Origin: Oscillospiraceae bacterium
Lineage (GTDB): Bacteria > Bacillota > Clostridia > Oscillospirales > Acutalibacteraceae
Length of the DNA: 64,000 nt
Direction: 5' to 3'
Assembly (NCBI GenBank): GCA_910574995.1
Contig: CAJTCS010000007.1
Location: 62,001-126,000 of the forward strand
The position numbers and the translations under genes were made by a program. Below are positions 1-8,492 of this stretch, piece after piece (the stretch's first letter is position 1; every line of letters begins with the position of its first letter). Under the pieces are notes generated by a model. It was not told where the DNA came from. It was given only the letters and a program-made list of their open reading frames with translations, and ran no database searches.

Positions 1-10
1 TAAAAGCGAT

Positions 11-229
11 TTGGCAAGAATGCTTCGAGAAGTGCGTCTCAGCCGGGGGTTCAGCCAGCAGGAAGTTGCCACATTGCTGCATGTAAGCCGCCCCACATAC
101 TCTTACTATGAGACGGCCAGGGTGCTTCCCGATATCGAGACGCTGAAAAAACTTGCGGGCATTTATTCTATTTCGCCAGAATTATTTTTTTACCCCGAAA
201 GGTTTCCCGGCCAGGAAAAAGACTGGTAA
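11..229 (+). CDS. XRE-family helix-turn-helix protein, possibly 5'-partial
   Basis: A 72-residue protein that is almost entirely one Cro/C1-type DNA-binding domain. The recognition stretch reads SQQEVATLLHVSRPTYSYYE, followed by the usual PDIETLKKLAGIYSISPELFF ending. A TTG at 11 and an ATG at 20 are both possible starts. The frame is open to the window edge, so the gene may begin upstream. It probably represses its own or a neighbouring promoter, but its target is not visible. It converges on the pduL gene, with a terminator between them. Confidence 0.75.
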   Translation: MARMLREVRLSRGFSQQEVATLLHVSRPTYSYYETARVLPDIETLKKLAGIYSISPELFFYPERFPGQEKDW

Positions 230-233
230 AAAG

Positions 234-265
234 CAAAAAAAGCCCCCGCCGCACTGGCAGGGGCT
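234..265 (-). terminator. Rho-independent terminator of pduL
   Basis: Read on the minus strand, a 10-bp GC-rich stem (241-250 with 256-265) around a 5-nt loop is followed by a run of T (234-240). It lies just past the pduL stop codon. Confidence 0.8.
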
Positions 266-286
266 TCCCTTATGTAAAGGGCAAGT

Positions 287-853
287 TTACAGGATGATTT
301 CCCCATCCACCGTGCCGGGCAGGGCGGCGGCGTTGGATTCGTCCGTATCCACGTGCATGGCCAGGGCGTAGGCGGGGTTTACACGGCATACTACGTCGCC
401 GAAAGTCAAGCTGCGGCCGTTATACTCCACCTTGACGGAGACGATCTGCTTGTCCACCACACCGGCTTCCTGGGCCTCGGCCGGGGCGAAATGGATGTGC
501 CGTTTGGCGGCGATTACGCCCTTCTCAAGGGTGACTTCACCAGCGGGGCCTTTCAAGGTGCAGCCAGGGGTGCCCTCCAGGTCGCCAGATTCCCGGATGG
601 GGGCGGTAACGCCCAGCTTGCGGGCGTCAGTCAGGGAAATCTCCACCTGGGTCTCCTTGCGGGTGGGGCCTAAAATCGACATGGACATAGAGCCTTTGGG
701 CCCTACTACCTCTACCTTTTCCACGCAGGCAAACTGCCCGGGCTGGGAAAGGTCTTTTTTGTTGGTCAGGGCCGCGCCCTCGCCAAACAGGGTCTTTAGG
801 TCTGCGTCGGAAACATGGACATGGTGGGCAGAGGTCTCTACCATAACTTTCAT
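287..853 (-). CDS. pduL: Phosphate propanoyltransferase (PduL type)
   Basis: 188 residues. PduL moves an acyl group between CoA and phosphate (acetyl- or propionyl-CoA to acyl phosphate). It is a zinc enzyme unrelated to classical Pta. The histidine-rich motifs of the family are visible: SAHHVHVS near the N-terminus and KRHIHF near residue 120. The start at 853 is chosen because AAGGAGGAG lies 7 nt upstream; the longer frame lacks a ribosome site. No microcompartment shell genes are next to it, so it probably serves central acetyl-phosphate metabolism and ATP formation. A sigma-A promoter precedes it and a terminator follows, so it looks monocistronic. Confidence 0.9.
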   Translation of the reverse strand: MKVMVETSAHHVHVSDADLKTLFGEGAALTNKKDLSQPGQFACVEKVEVVGPKGSMSMSILGPTRKETQVEISLTDARKLGVTAPIRESGDLEGTPGCTLKGPAGEVTLEKGVIAAKRHIHFAPAEAQEAGVVDKQIVSVKVEYNGRSLTFGDVVCRVNPAYALAMHVDTDESNAAALPGTVDGEIIL

Positions 854-890
854 TGGAAACTCCTCCTTATATATGGGGTCTATATATTGT

Positions 891-919
891 ATTGTACTAC
901 GCCCTGCAAGGAATTTCAA
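891..919 (-). promoter_or_regulatory. Sigma-A promoter of pduL
   Basis: On the minus strand: TTGAAA, 17-bp spacer, TACAAT, about 40 bp ahead of the pduL start. Confidence 0.65.
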
Positions 920-1015
920 CAAGGAAATTTCCATGGCGGCACTGGAATTTTAGAAGGCAGGGGGTATCGTGGCACCGGCGGGGGCCTTTGCCTTCTATGC
1001 CCAGCTATCCCACGT

Positions 1016-1414
1016 TTACCCGTGGCAGGTGTGCCCGCAAGTATGCCCCCCTCCGCCGCACTGGGCGCCGTGGCCGTGGCCATGGTGGTCGCAGTTGGCC
1101 TCTCCAGAATATTGCAGGCTGCCCGCAAGCAGTTCTTGCACGGCCTGGCCGGCCTGGCCGCTTACGCCGCCATACAGTGTAATGCCTGCCTGGGCCAGGG
1201 CGTTTTTGGCGCCCATGCCGATGCCGCCGCAGATAAGCGCGTCTACGCCCAGGCCTTTCAGGAAACCGGCCAGGGCCCCATGGCCGCTGTCCCCGGCTGG
1301 GACAATCTCTTCCTTCACAACCTGCCCGTCCTGTACGTCAAAGATCTGGAACTGCTTGGTATGGCCAAAGTGCTGGAAAACCAGCCCATTGTCATACGTA
1401 ACCGCTATACGCAT
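1016..1414 (-). CDS. NifX/NafY-like dinitrogenase cofactor-family protein with His/Cys-rich tail
   Basis: 132 residues. The first 100 match the small RNase H-like fold shared by NifX, NafY, VnfX and the C-terminus of NifB: MRIAVTYDNGLVFQHFGHT, then GVDALICGGIGMGAKNAL and an AGITLYGG segment. The last 25 residues are rich in His, Cys and Gly (CDHHGHGHGAQCGGGGHTCG), suggesting metal binding. AAAGGAGCGG supports the ATG at 1414. No nitrogenase genes are nearby. In Clostridia such proteins are common outside nitrogen fixation and are thought to handle Fe-S or metal clusters; the exact role is unknown. Confidence 0.75.
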   Translation of the reverse strand: MRIAVTYDNGLVFQHFGHTKQFQIFDVQDGQVVKEEIVPAGDSGHGALAGFLKGLGVDALICGGIGMGAKNALAQAGITLYGGVSGQAGQAVQELLAGSLQYSGEANCDHHGHGHGAQCGGGGHTCGHTCHG

Positions 1415-1519
1415 CTTGCACCGCTCCTTTTGCAGAATTTGCCCCGCACAATGGGGGCTGGCTTTTATTGTACCGCAAACCGCCCCGCTTTACAAGCCGA
1501 TGGGGAAAAGAAGGGGGAT

Positions 1520-2698
1520 TCAAGCCTTTGCCAGCAAGCATACCGCCGAGGCCGCCATGCCTTCCCCCGCGCCCGTAAAGCCCATGCCCTCTTCGGTGGT
1601 GGCTTTCACGTTCACCTGCCCCACCTCCACCGAACAGGCGGCCGCCAGGTTTTCCCGCATCTGCCCGGTATATGGGGAGACCTTGGGCTTCTGGGCAATT
1701 AAGGTGCAATCGATATTCCCAATGGAGTACCCGGCCTCCCGCACCAGGCGGCACACCTCCCGCAGCAGGGCCAGGCTGTTTGCCCCGGAAAACTGGGGGT
1801 CGGTGTCCGGGAAATGCTGGCCGATATCCCCCAATGCCGCCGCGCCCAGCAAGGCGTCCGCTACGGCATGGGTCAATACGTCTGCGTCCGAGTGGCCCAG
1901 CAGCCCCATCTGGAAAGGCACCTCCACGCCCCCCAGCACCAGCCGCCTGCCAGTAGCCAGCCTGTGTACGTCATACCCATATCCAATGCGCATGGGATAC
2001 CCCTCCTTTTGTCCTATGCCAAAGCCTAACAGCCCCTGCGCCGCTGCCACATCCTCCGGCGTGGTCAGCTTCAGGTTGCGGTAGCTGCCCTCTGCCAGCT
2101 TCACCTGGCCCCCCGCCCATTCGATCAGCTGGCAGTCGTCTGTACAAAACTGCCCTTCCTTTTGGGCCCGGCGCAGGGCGTACAGGTACATTTCCCGTTC
2201 AAAGGCCTGGGGGGTCTGCACGGCCCACAGCCGCTCCCGCGGGGGGGTAGAAGCCACGAAGCCGTCGTCCGCGGCCAGCTTGCAGGTGTCTTTCGACCGT
2301 ACCGCCGCTGTGGCCGCACCATACCGCAGGGCCTCCCGGCATACGGCTTCCACGGCCTCTGTTGTAACCAGCGGCCGCGCCCCGTCATGTACCAGCAGAT
2401 ATCCCCAGCCCTCGTCCAGGGCCTGTACGCCGTTCCAAACGGAATCTTGCCGCTGCGGCCCCCCGGCCGCCACCTGCACGGGCTTGGTCAAGCCGCTGGC
2501 AGCCTTCCAGGCCATGTCCATGTCTTCCTCCCGGCAAACGACACATATCTCGCCTATCAGCGGGCAGGCGTCCAGCACTTCTAAAGACCAGCGCAGCACC
2601 GGCTTGCCACCTAAGATGGCAAAGACCTTCGAGCCTGCCCCGCCCATCCGGGTTGAATTCCCAGCGGCCACCACCACCGCTCCAAACTGTTCGTTCAC
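1520..2698 (-). CDS. ispDF: Bifunctional IspD-IspF enzyme of the MEP isoprenoid pathway
   Basis: 392 residues joining two enzymes of non-mevalonate isoprenoid synthesis. Residues 1 to about 232 are IspD (2-C-methyl-D-erythritol 4-phosphate cytidylyltransferase), with the nucleotide loop [13 protein letters not shown] and the VHDGARPLV motif. From Met236 the protein is IspF (MECDP synthase), with the metal site YDVHRL, the [10 protein letters not shown] motif and the [17 protein letters not shown] end. The fusion skips the intermediate kinase step (IspE), as in other IspDF proteins. The GTG start at 2698 follows AAGGAGGG. A second ribosome site precedes Met236, so IspF may also be made alone. 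Confidence 0.93.
   Translation of the reverse strand: MNEQFGAVVVAAGNSTRMGGAGSKVFAILGGKPVLRWSLEVLDACPLIGEICVVCREEDMDMAWKAASGLTKPVQVAAGGPQRQDSVWNGVQALDEGWGYLLVHDGARPLVTTEAVEAVCREALRYGAATAAVRSKDTCKLAADDGFVASTPPRERLWAVQTPQAFEREMYLYALRRAQKEGQFCTDDCQLIEWAGGQVKLAEGSYRNLKLTTPEDVAAAQGLLGFGIGQKEGYPMRIGYGYDVHRLATGRRLVLGGVEVPFQMGLLGHSDADVLTHAVADALLGAAALGDIGQHFPDTDPQFSGANSLALLREVCRLVREAGYSIGNIDCTLIAQKPKVSPYTGQMRENLAAACSVEVGQVNVKATTEEGMGFTGAGEGMAASAVCLLAKA
1991..2010 (-). promoter_or_regulatory. Internal ribosome site before the IspF domain of ispDF
   Basis: Minus strand: AAAAGGAGGGG ends 7 nt before an in-frame ATG (1993) that begins the IspF domain ([12 protein letters not shown]). It could allow a separate 157-residue IspF. 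Confidence 0.5.
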
Positions 2699-2738
2699 AG
2701 AAGATCCCTCCTTGGCCAGCGGTTCTGTGTTTTCTTCC

Positions 2739-2767
2739 AGTATATAATATCGGTCCCGGGAAAGCAA
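2739..2767 (-). promoter_or_regulatory. Promoter of ispDF
   Basis: Minus strand TTGCTT, 17 bp, TATACT. It lies about 40 bp before the GTG start, which argues against translation from codons further upstream. Confidence 0.55.
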
Positions 2768-2922
2768 GCCCCCATATAGCTGCGTAACATGCAAAACCAC
2801 ATTTTCCGGCTGGCGTCTTGCCGGCTGCCCCCTTACAGGAGGGAGGGCCAACATAGCGGCCCTCCCCCCATAAAGCCCCCAATTGGGTCAAACTGTACCG
2901 GCCATAGCATAAAATATAGAAA

Positions 2923-2948
2923 GCCGGTAGGGCTCTTGCCCTACCGGC
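2923..2948 (-). terminator. Terminator of the rplJ-rplL operon
   Basis: Perfect 11-bp stem GCCGGTAGGGC / GCCCTACCGGC with a 4-nt loop. It is followed on the minus strand by a T-rich stretch and lies 22 bp past the rplL stop. Confidence 0.85.
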
Positions 2949-2970
2949 CTCATTGTACAGCCAGGTCTTC

Positions 2971-3348
2971 TTATTTGACCTCGACTTCTGCGCCGGCCTC
3001 GGTCAGCTTGGCCTTCAGGGCCTCGGCGTCGTCCTTGGAGATGCCTTCCTTCACGGGCTTCGGGGCCTCGTCTACCAAAGCCTTGGCTTCCTTCAGGCCC
3101 AGGCCGGTAACTTCCTTCACGACCTTGATGACGTTGATCTTGTTGGCGCCAGCAGACTTCAGGATCACGTCAAACTCGGTCTTCTCCTCGGCGGCGGGGG
3201 CAGCGGCGGCAGGGGCGGCCACGGCAACGGCGGCGGGGGCAGCGGCGGATACGCCGAACTCCTCCTCCAGGGCCTTAACCAGCTCGGAGAGCTCCAGGAC
3301 CGTGAGGGACTTTACTTCTTCAATCAGGTTGGTTACTTTCTCAGACAT
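2971..3348 (-). CDS. rplL: 50S ribosomal protein L7/L12
   Basis: 125 residues, standard length. It forms the flexible stalk of the 50S subunit that recruits translation factors. The N-terminal dimerisation region ([20 protein letters not shown]), the Ala/Pro hinge and the C-terminal factor-binding domain ([20 protein letters not shown], then [20 protein letters not shown]) are all present. The start at 3348 (MSEKV) has GGAGGTA upstream. It is the second gene of the L10-L7/L12 operon and is controlled by the L10 leader. Confidence 0.97.
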   Translation of the reverse strand: MSEKVTNLIEEVKSLTVLELSELVKALEEEFGVSAAAPAAVAVAAPAAAAPAAEEKTEFDVILKSAGANKINVIKVVKEVTGLGLKEAKALVDEAPKPVKEGISKDDAEALKAKLTEAGAEVEVK

Positions 3349-3395
3349 GGTAAATACCTCCAAAAGTTATAATGTTTGGTTTCGGTCCGCGCGTT

Positions 3396-3926
3396 TTACG
3401 CGCTCTGCTTTTCCGCGATAGCGTTCAGTGCGATGACCAGGCCGCGCATCACGCCGTTGCACACGTTGGCAAAGCCCTGGATGGGGCCGTTCAAGCCGCC
3501 CAATACCTGGGCCACCAATACCTCCTTGGGGGGAAGCTTGGCCAGGGCGTCTATGCTGGCAGCGTCCACGGCGCCGCCGTCAATGAAGCCGGCCTTTACC
3601 TGGAAATTATCATTGTCCTTGGCATAATCGGACAGGATCTTCGGGGCCTCGGTATAGCCGTTCTCGCTGAAAGCGATAGCGGTGGTGCCGGTCAACTGCT
3701 CGTCCAGGCCCTCGATGCCGGCCTCCTGAAAGGCACGGGAAAGCATGGTGTTCTTGACTACCTTGTATTGGCAGCCAGCCTCGCGCAGCTGCTTGCGCAG
3801 CTTGGTGTCCTTCTCCACAGTGATGCCGCTGTAGTTCACCAGCACGCCCACGTTGGCCTTTTTAAAAGCCTCGGTAAGGGCGGCCACCTGCTGCTGCTTC
3901 TGTTCCAGAATCTTCTCGCTGGGCAA
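3396..3926 (-). CDS. rplJ: 50S ribosomal protein L10
   Basis: 176 residues. It anchors L7/L12 dimers to 23S rRNA at the stalk base. The rRNA-binding N-terminal domain (VAALTEAFKKANVGVLVNYS, then KVVKNTMLSRAF) and the C-terminal L12-binding helix are visible. The start codon is TTG at 3926, with GGAGGTG 7 nt upstream; no nearer ATG fits. The untranslated leader is an L10-leader RNA, so L10 (with L12) probably represses its own operon. Confidence 0.96.
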   Translation of the reverse strand: MPSEKILEQKQQQVAALTEAFKKANVGVLVNYSGITVEKDTKLRKQLREAGCQYKVVKNTMLSRAFQEAGIEGLDEQLTGTTAIAFSENGYTEAPKILSDYAKDNDNFQVKAGFIDGGAVDAASIDALAKLPPKEVLVAQVLGGLNGPIQGFANVCNGVMRGLVIALNAIAEKQSA

Positions 3927-3965
3927 TTCGATTCACCTCCGATGAATGGGATCCAAAATTAAAAG

Positions 3966-4138
3966 TACAAAAAACGCCTTTCCCCGGAAAAGCCGCGGAA
4001 AGGCGCAAAACACGCAGAAAAAGACGCTATTATGGTATATAATCCAAAACAACGCTTATCGTTCCCTCGGCAGGCCGGACGCTCCGTTTACACAGCGCAG
4101 ACGCTGTACCTGCTGTCTTTGGTCTGGACAGCTTCTAC
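3966..4138 (-). ncRNA. L10 leader (autoregulatory ribosomal protein leader)
   Basis: Between the promoter and rplJ, the minus-strand transcript carries the conserved AGACCAAAGACAGCAGGU segment and the matching CCUGCCGAGGG later on, which form the L10-binding kink-turn region. It ends in a strong attenuator hairpin: 9-bp stem 3975-3983 with 3997-4005, then a T run (3966-3974). In this family L10/L12 binding favours premature termination. Confidence 0.85.
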
Positions 4139-4167
4139 ACTATACCACATCCGCCCCCGCTTGTCAA
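4139..4167 (-). promoter_or_regulatory. Promoter of the rplJ-rplL operon
   Basis: Minus strand TTGACA, 17 bp, TATAGT: a near-consensus sigma-A promoter just upstream of the L10 leader. Confidence 0.85.
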
Positions 4168-4212
4168 CAGCCTTTTTGCAAAGGGGCATACGGCGCCGGG
4201 GATAACAGGCTA

Positions 4213-4240
4213 TTGACAAGGCGGGGGGACGCCGTATAAT
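4213..4240 (+). promoter_or_regulatory. Promoter of the reductase gene at 4367
   Basis: TTGACA, 16 bp, TATAAT, divergent from the rplJ promoter 46 bp away. The untranslated leader would be about 120 nt. It contains a small GGCG/CGCC hairpin and no riboswitch that I recognise. Confidence 0.75.
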
Positions 4241-4366
4241 AGACATATCGGCGCGTAAGAACGCCAAGGGGATGGGGCCCTTTGCATAGACGGGGGCCTG
4301 CGGTACCATGCTATAGGGTATAGGGCCATTATATATACTCCAAAAAGCAAAGGATGGGAAATTTTT

Positions 4367-5281
4367 ATGCGATTTGAAAGCAAAACCGCCGCACTCCCCC
4401 CCGAAGAGGTCAAACGTGTAAAGGCGCTGGGCTTTTTTTGGGACAAGAATACCCCCGACCGTTTCAACGGGCGGGTCATCACCCGCTGTGGAAAGGTCTC
4501 TGCCGACGAGCTTGCCGCCATTGCCGAGGCGTCCCGCCGCTTTGGCAGTGGTGAGGTGGCCGCTACCACACGCCTGACTTTGGAAGTGCAGGGCGTGCCT
4601 TTTGAGGATATCCAGCCCATGCGGGATTTCCTGGGGAAAGCTGGGCTGGAGACAGGGGGCGCCGGGGCCCAGGTGCGGCCCATTGCCTGCTGCAAGGGGA
4701 CTACCTGCCAATATGGGCTTATCGACGTATACGGGCTGGCCCAGGAGATGCAGCGGCTTTTTTTCTGGGGGGAGGACGGGGCCAAGCTGCCCCATAAATT
4801 CAAAATAGCTGTGGGAGGCTGCCCCAACAACTGCCTGAAGCCTGACCTGAACGACCTGGGCGTGGTGGGCCAGCGGGTACCGCTGCTGGACCTGGACAAA
4901 TGCCGGGGGTGCAAGGTATGCCAGGTCCAAAAAAACTGCCCCATGCAGGCGCCGAGGCTGGAAAACGGCAAGGTCTCCATAGACGACGGCCAGTGCAGCC
5001 GCTGTGGGCGCTGCCTGGGTAAGTGCCCGTTCCATGCAGTCGAGGCTTATACAAGCGGATACCGGGTGTATATCGGCGGGCGGTGGGGTAAAAAGGCGGC
5101 CCGGGGCCGCCCGTTGGGCAGGCTGTTCCTTCAGGAGGGCCAGGTGCTGGAGGTCACGCGCAGGGCCCTGTGCCTGTTCCGCGGCCAGGGCCGGCCAGGG
5201 GAACGCTTTTCCGATACCATCGCCCGGCTGGGCTTCGAGGAAGTGGAGGGGCGGCTTTTGGAAGGCCTGGGCCCGGCATAG
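4367..5281 (+). CDS. Siroheme/4Fe-4S nitrite-sulfite reductase-like protein (AsrC-like)
   Basis: 304 residues. The N-terminal half has the ferredoxin-like half-domain of nitrite and sulfite reductases. Next come the siroheme-[4Fe-4S] ligand motifs CCKGTTCQYG (about residue 109) and GGCPNNCLKP (about residue 150). A two-cluster ferredoxin insert follows (CRGCKVCQVQKNCP and CSRCGRCLGKCP). This matches the catalytic subunit of anaerobic sulfite reductases and short Fsr-like proteins. No asrA or asrB electron-transfer partners are adjacent, so donor and substrate (sulfite or nitrite) are unknown. GGATGGG lies upstream of the ATG. The next gene starts about 60 bp downstream. Confidence 0.82.
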   Translation: MRFESKTAALPPEEVKRVKALGFFWDKNTPDRFNGRVITRCGKVSADELAAIAEASRRFGSGEVAATTRLTLEVQGVPFEDIQPMRDFLGKAGLETGGAGAQVRPIACCKGTTCQYGLIDVYGLAQEMQRLFFWGEDGAKLPHKFKIAVGGCPNNCLKPDLNDLGVVGQRVPLLDLDKCRGCKVCQVQKNCPMQAPRLENGKVSIDDGQCSRCGRCLGKCPFHAVEAYTSGYRVYIGGRWGKKAARGRPLGRLFLQEGQVLEVTRRALCLFRGQGRPGERFSDTIARLGFEEVEGRLLEGLGPA

Positions 5282-5341
5282 CGCGCCTTGTGCGGCGGCC
5301 CCAGCCCTTCCCGATTTTGTTATGAAAGAGGGCGTCTGTTT

Positions 5342-8300
5342 ATGTATATCGCCGACCTACACATCCATTCCCGCTTTGCCCGTGCCACCAGCCGGGACTG
5401 CGACGCGCCCCATCTGGACCTTTGGGCCCGGAAAAAGGGCATCGGGCTTCTGGGCACGGGGGACTTCACGCACCCGGCCTGGCGCGCCGAGTTGGAAGAG
5501 CAGCTGGTCCCTGCCGAAGAGGGCCTTTTCACCCTGCGGCCCGGTTTGGGGTTAGAAGGGGGGCCGGGCGGCGGGGCGGTCCGGTTCGTGCTGTCCGGGG
5601 AGATCAGCTCTATCTATAAAAAGGACGGCAAGGTGCGCAAGGTGCACAACGTGATCCTTTTGCCAGATTTCGACGCGGCCCGCAGGCTTTCCGCCCGGCT
5701 GGAGGCCATTGGGAACCTCCATTCGGACGGCCGTCCTATTTTGGGCCTGGACTGCCGGGACTTGCTGGAAATCACCTTAGACGCCTGCCCCAGCGCCCTT
5801 TTCATCCCCGCCCACATCTGGACGCCCCACTTCTCCCTGTTTGGGGCTTTTTCCGGCTTTTCTACCGTGGAGGAGTGCTTTGGGGACATGGCCGGGGGGA
5901 TACACGCCCTAGAAACCGGCCTTTCCTCAGACCCGCCTATGAACTGGCGGGTCTCCCAGCTGGACAAGTACACCCTGGTGTCCAATTCCGACGCCCACTC
6001 CCCCCAAAAACTGGGCCGGGAGGGGAATCTGCTGGAGGGACCCCTTTCCTATCCCAGCCTGAAACGGGCCATCGAGACAGGCGCGGGCTTTGCCGGTACG
6101 CTGGAATTTTTCCCGGAAGAGGGCAAATACCACCTGGACGGCCATCGGAACTGCGGCGTATGCCTGTCCCCCGGGGAGACGGAGGCGCTGGCCGGCCTGT
6201 GCCCCGTGTGCGGGAAAAAGCTGACCATTGGGGTGGAGCACCGGGTAGAAGACCTGGCCGACCGGGAAGAAGGCTTCCGACCAGCCGGGGCCAAGCCTTT
6301 TGAAAGCCTGGCCCCCCTGCCAGAGGTGATCGCCTCCTGTTGTGGGTATTCCGAATCCAGCAAAAAGGTGCAGGCCTGTTATGAGCATATGCTGCAAGAG
6401 CTGGGGCCAGAGTTCACTATTTTGCGGGAAGCCTCCCTAAAGGATATTGGGCGGGCGGCGGGCCCCGCCGTGGCCGAGGGCATTGCCCGGCTGCGCCGGG
6501 GCCAGGTGGAGCGCCGGGCCGGGTTTGACGGGCAGTTTGGATCGGTGGTTTTGCTTACCCCGGCGGAACAGGAGGCCCTGGAGGGCCAGACTTCCCTGTT
6601 TTCCCTGTATAAGCCCCAGGGGAAGCAGGCGGCCCGGAAAAGGCCCGCTGCTTCCCGGCGGGCGCGGGAAGCAGAAGACAAGGGGACGGCGTTCCCTCCC
6701 GACCCCCAGCAGCAGGACGCCGCCGGGGCCCCAGGGCCTGCCGTGGCCGTGATAGCCGGGCCGGGCGCCGGGAAGACCAAGACCCTTACCGACCGGGTAG
6801 AGTGGCTCATCACACAGCGGGGCGCCAAGCCCCGGGAGATCACCGCCGTCACCTTTACCAACCAGGCGGCCGGTGAACTGCGGCAGCGCCTATCCGCCCG
6901 GCTGGGGGCCCGGGCCGCCGGGGCCATGACCATCGGCACCTTCCACAGCATCTGCTGGCAGCAGGCCGGCAGGCCCGCCCTGGTTGGCGAGAGCGAAGCC
7001 CTGGCCCTGGCCCGGCAGTTGCTGGAAGGCCGCGGGCTGAAGGTATCCCCCCGGCGGTTCCTGCAGGAGGTTTCCCGGGCCAAGGGCGGCCAGCCGCCCC
7101 GGGATGCCTCTGTCACGCCAGAGCTGCGGGAAGCGTACCAGGCCCTTTTGGGCGGCCGGCTGGATTTTGACGACCTACTGCTGCAGGCCCTGGAAGCGGA
7201 ACCGGCAGACCGCCGGCCTTTTACATACCTGTTGGTGGACGAGTTCCAAGACTGCAACCAGGCCCAGTACCAGCTGGCTCTCCATTGGGCAAAAGGCGGC
7301 AAGGGGCTTTTTGTCATCGGCGACCCGGACCAGTCCATTTACGGCTTCCGGGGTGCGGCAGGGGACTGCTTTCAACGTTTGGGGCAGGATATCCCCAGCC
7401 TGGAGACTGTGCGCCTAACCCGGAACTACCGCTCGACCCCCGAGATACTGGGCAGTGCCTTAGCGGCTGTTTCCCACAATCCCGGCGGGCCCCGGAAGCT
7501 TTTAGCCCAGCGCGCCCATGGGGCGAAAGTGCGGCTGCTGGCTGCCCAGGACGAATTTTCCGAGGCCGTGTTCATTGCCAAGGAGGTGGCTGCCATGGCC
7601 GGGGGCGTGGACATGCTGGGCGCCAGCCAGCGGGGCGGCTTCCGGGCCTTTTCGGACATAGCGGTATTGTGCCGTACCCGCCGCCAGCTGGAGCTTATTG
7701 AGAGGTGCCTGCGCCACGACGACATCCCCTGTATGGTAGCCGGGCGTGGGGATATGCTGGAAGGGGCCGCCGCGCGGGGCTGCCTGGCTTTTTTCCAGTT
7801 CTTGCTGGATTTTTCCAACGCCGCCGCGTTGGACAGCTGCCTTTCCCTTTTGTGGGGCTGCCCCGCGCCTTACCGGGCACAGGCAGCCGCTAGCTGCGGG
7901 GGGATCCCCCAAGGGGACCTGGAAGCCCTGGGGGGCCGGCTGGCGGGGATAGAGCCGCTGGGCCCGTTCCTGTCTACGGCCAGGGGTTATTTGCCCCGCC
8001 TGGGGGAGAGGCCGGAAAAGCTGCTGGAAAGCTGGGCCCAGCAGTGGCAAAACGCCCCTGGCCTGCGGGAGCTGAAGGGCATGGGGGCGTTTTACCCGGA
8101 CATGGGCCAGTTCCTGGAAGCCCTTTTGTTGGGGGAGGAGGGGGACCTGGCGCGCGCCTCCGGCAAGGCTTACGCCTCTGGGGCGGTGCGGCTGGGCACC
8201 TTGCACGGGGCCAAGGGGCTGGAATTCCCCGTGGTGTTCCTGGCGGGGCTGCGGCAGGGGGCAATGCCCTTGGAATCAGGCCGGGAGCCTGTAAACCTGG

Positions 8301-8470
8301 AGGAGGAACGCCGTCTTCTGTATGTGGGCATGACCCGCGCCCAAGAGGAGCTGGTCTTGCTGGCCCCGGGCGAGCCCTCGCCGTTTCTAGAAGGGCTGCC
8401 ATCCGGCCTGTTAGAACGGGGCCGGGTCCCTATGCGCCAGCGCCCTGCCCAGCAGCTTTCCCTTTTCTAA
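5342..8470 (+). CDS. EndoQ-like PHP nuclease fused to a UvrD/PcrA-type helicase
   Basis: 1042 residues. Residues 1 to about 400 match endonuclease Q, a PHP-fold enzyme that nicks DNA 5' of deaminated or abasic bases: ADLHIHSRF, GTGDFTHP, LSGEISSIY, PAHIWTPHFSLFG, SNSDAHSP and a four-cysteine knuckle (CGVC...CPVC, about residues 271-290). From about 460 it is a superfamily 1A helicase: Walker A AGPGAGKTKT, TFTNQAAGEL, LLVDEFQD, IGDPDQSIYGFRGA, LTRNYRST, GTLHGAKGLEFPVVF and YVGMTRAQEEL. The linker (about 405-460) is basic and low-complexity. The ATG at 5342 is preferred because the EndoQ fold starts there. It may couple lesion nicking to strand unwinding in repair of hypoxanthine or uracil; this is inference. 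Confidence 0.88.
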   Translation: MYIADLHIHSRFARATSRDCDAPHLDLWARKKGIGLLGTGDFTHPAWRAELEEQLVPAEEGLFTLRPGLGLEGGPGGGAVRFVLSGEISSIYKKDGKVRKVHNVILLPDFDAARRLSARLEAIGNLHSDGRPILGLDCRDLLEITLDACPSALFIPAHIWTPHFSLFGAFSGFSTVEECFGDMAGGIHALETGLSSDPPMNWRVSQLDKYTLVSNSDAHSPQKLGREGNLLEGPLSYPSLKRAIETGAGFAGTLEFFPEEGKYHLDGHRNCGVCLSPGETEALAGLCPVCGKKLTIGVEHRVEDLADREEGFRPAGAKPFESLAPLPEVIASCCGYSESSKKVQACYEHMLQELGPEFTILREASLKDIGRAAGPAVAEGIARLRRGQVERRAGFDGQFGSVVLLTPAEQEALEGQTSLFSLYKPQGKQAARKRPAASRRAREAEDKGTAFPPDPQQQDAAGAPGPAVAVIAGPGAGKTKTLTDRVEWLITQRGAKPREITAVTFTNQAAGELRQRLSARLGARAAGAMTIGTFHSICWQQAGRPALVGESEALALARQLLEGRGLKVSPRRFLQEVSRAKGGQPPRDASVTPELREAYQALLGGRLDFDDLLLQALEAEPADRRPFTYLLVDEFQDCNQAQYQLALHWAKGGKGLFVIGDPDQSIYGFRGAAGDCFQRLGQDIPSLETVRLTRNYRSTPEILGSALAAVSHNPGGPRKLLAQRAHGAKVRLLAAQDEFSEAVFIAKEVAAMAGGVDMLGASQRGGFRAFSDIAVLCRTRRQLELIERCLRHDDIPCMVAGRGDMLEGAAARGCLAFFQFLLDFSNAAALDSCLSLLWGCPAPYRAQAAASCGGIPQGDLEALGGRLAGIEPLGPFLSTARGYLPRLGERPEKLLESWAQQWQNAPGLRELKGMGAFYPDMGQFLEALLLGEEGDLARASGKAYASGAVRLGTLHGAKGLEFPVVFLAGLRQGAMPLESGREPVNLEEERRLLYVGMTRAQEELVLLAPGEPSPFLEGLPSGLLERGRVPMRQRPAQQLSLF

Positions 8471-8492
8471 AAGCCGGGAGGCGGGCATACGG

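Noticed and set aside
1016-1414. Evidence for nitrogen fixation
   Set aside because: The NifX/NafY fold is widespread in anaerobes; no nif structural or assembly genes are present.
2841-2866. GGGAGGGCC/GGCCCTCCC hairpin as a second terminator of rplL
   Set aside because: No T run on either strand, and a complete terminator already lies at 2923-2948.
6379-7338. Long open frame on the minus strand over the EndoQ-helicase gene
   Set aside because: It is antisense to clear helicase motifs, is Arg/Ser/Pro-rich as expected from GC-rich antisense DNA, and has no ribosome site.
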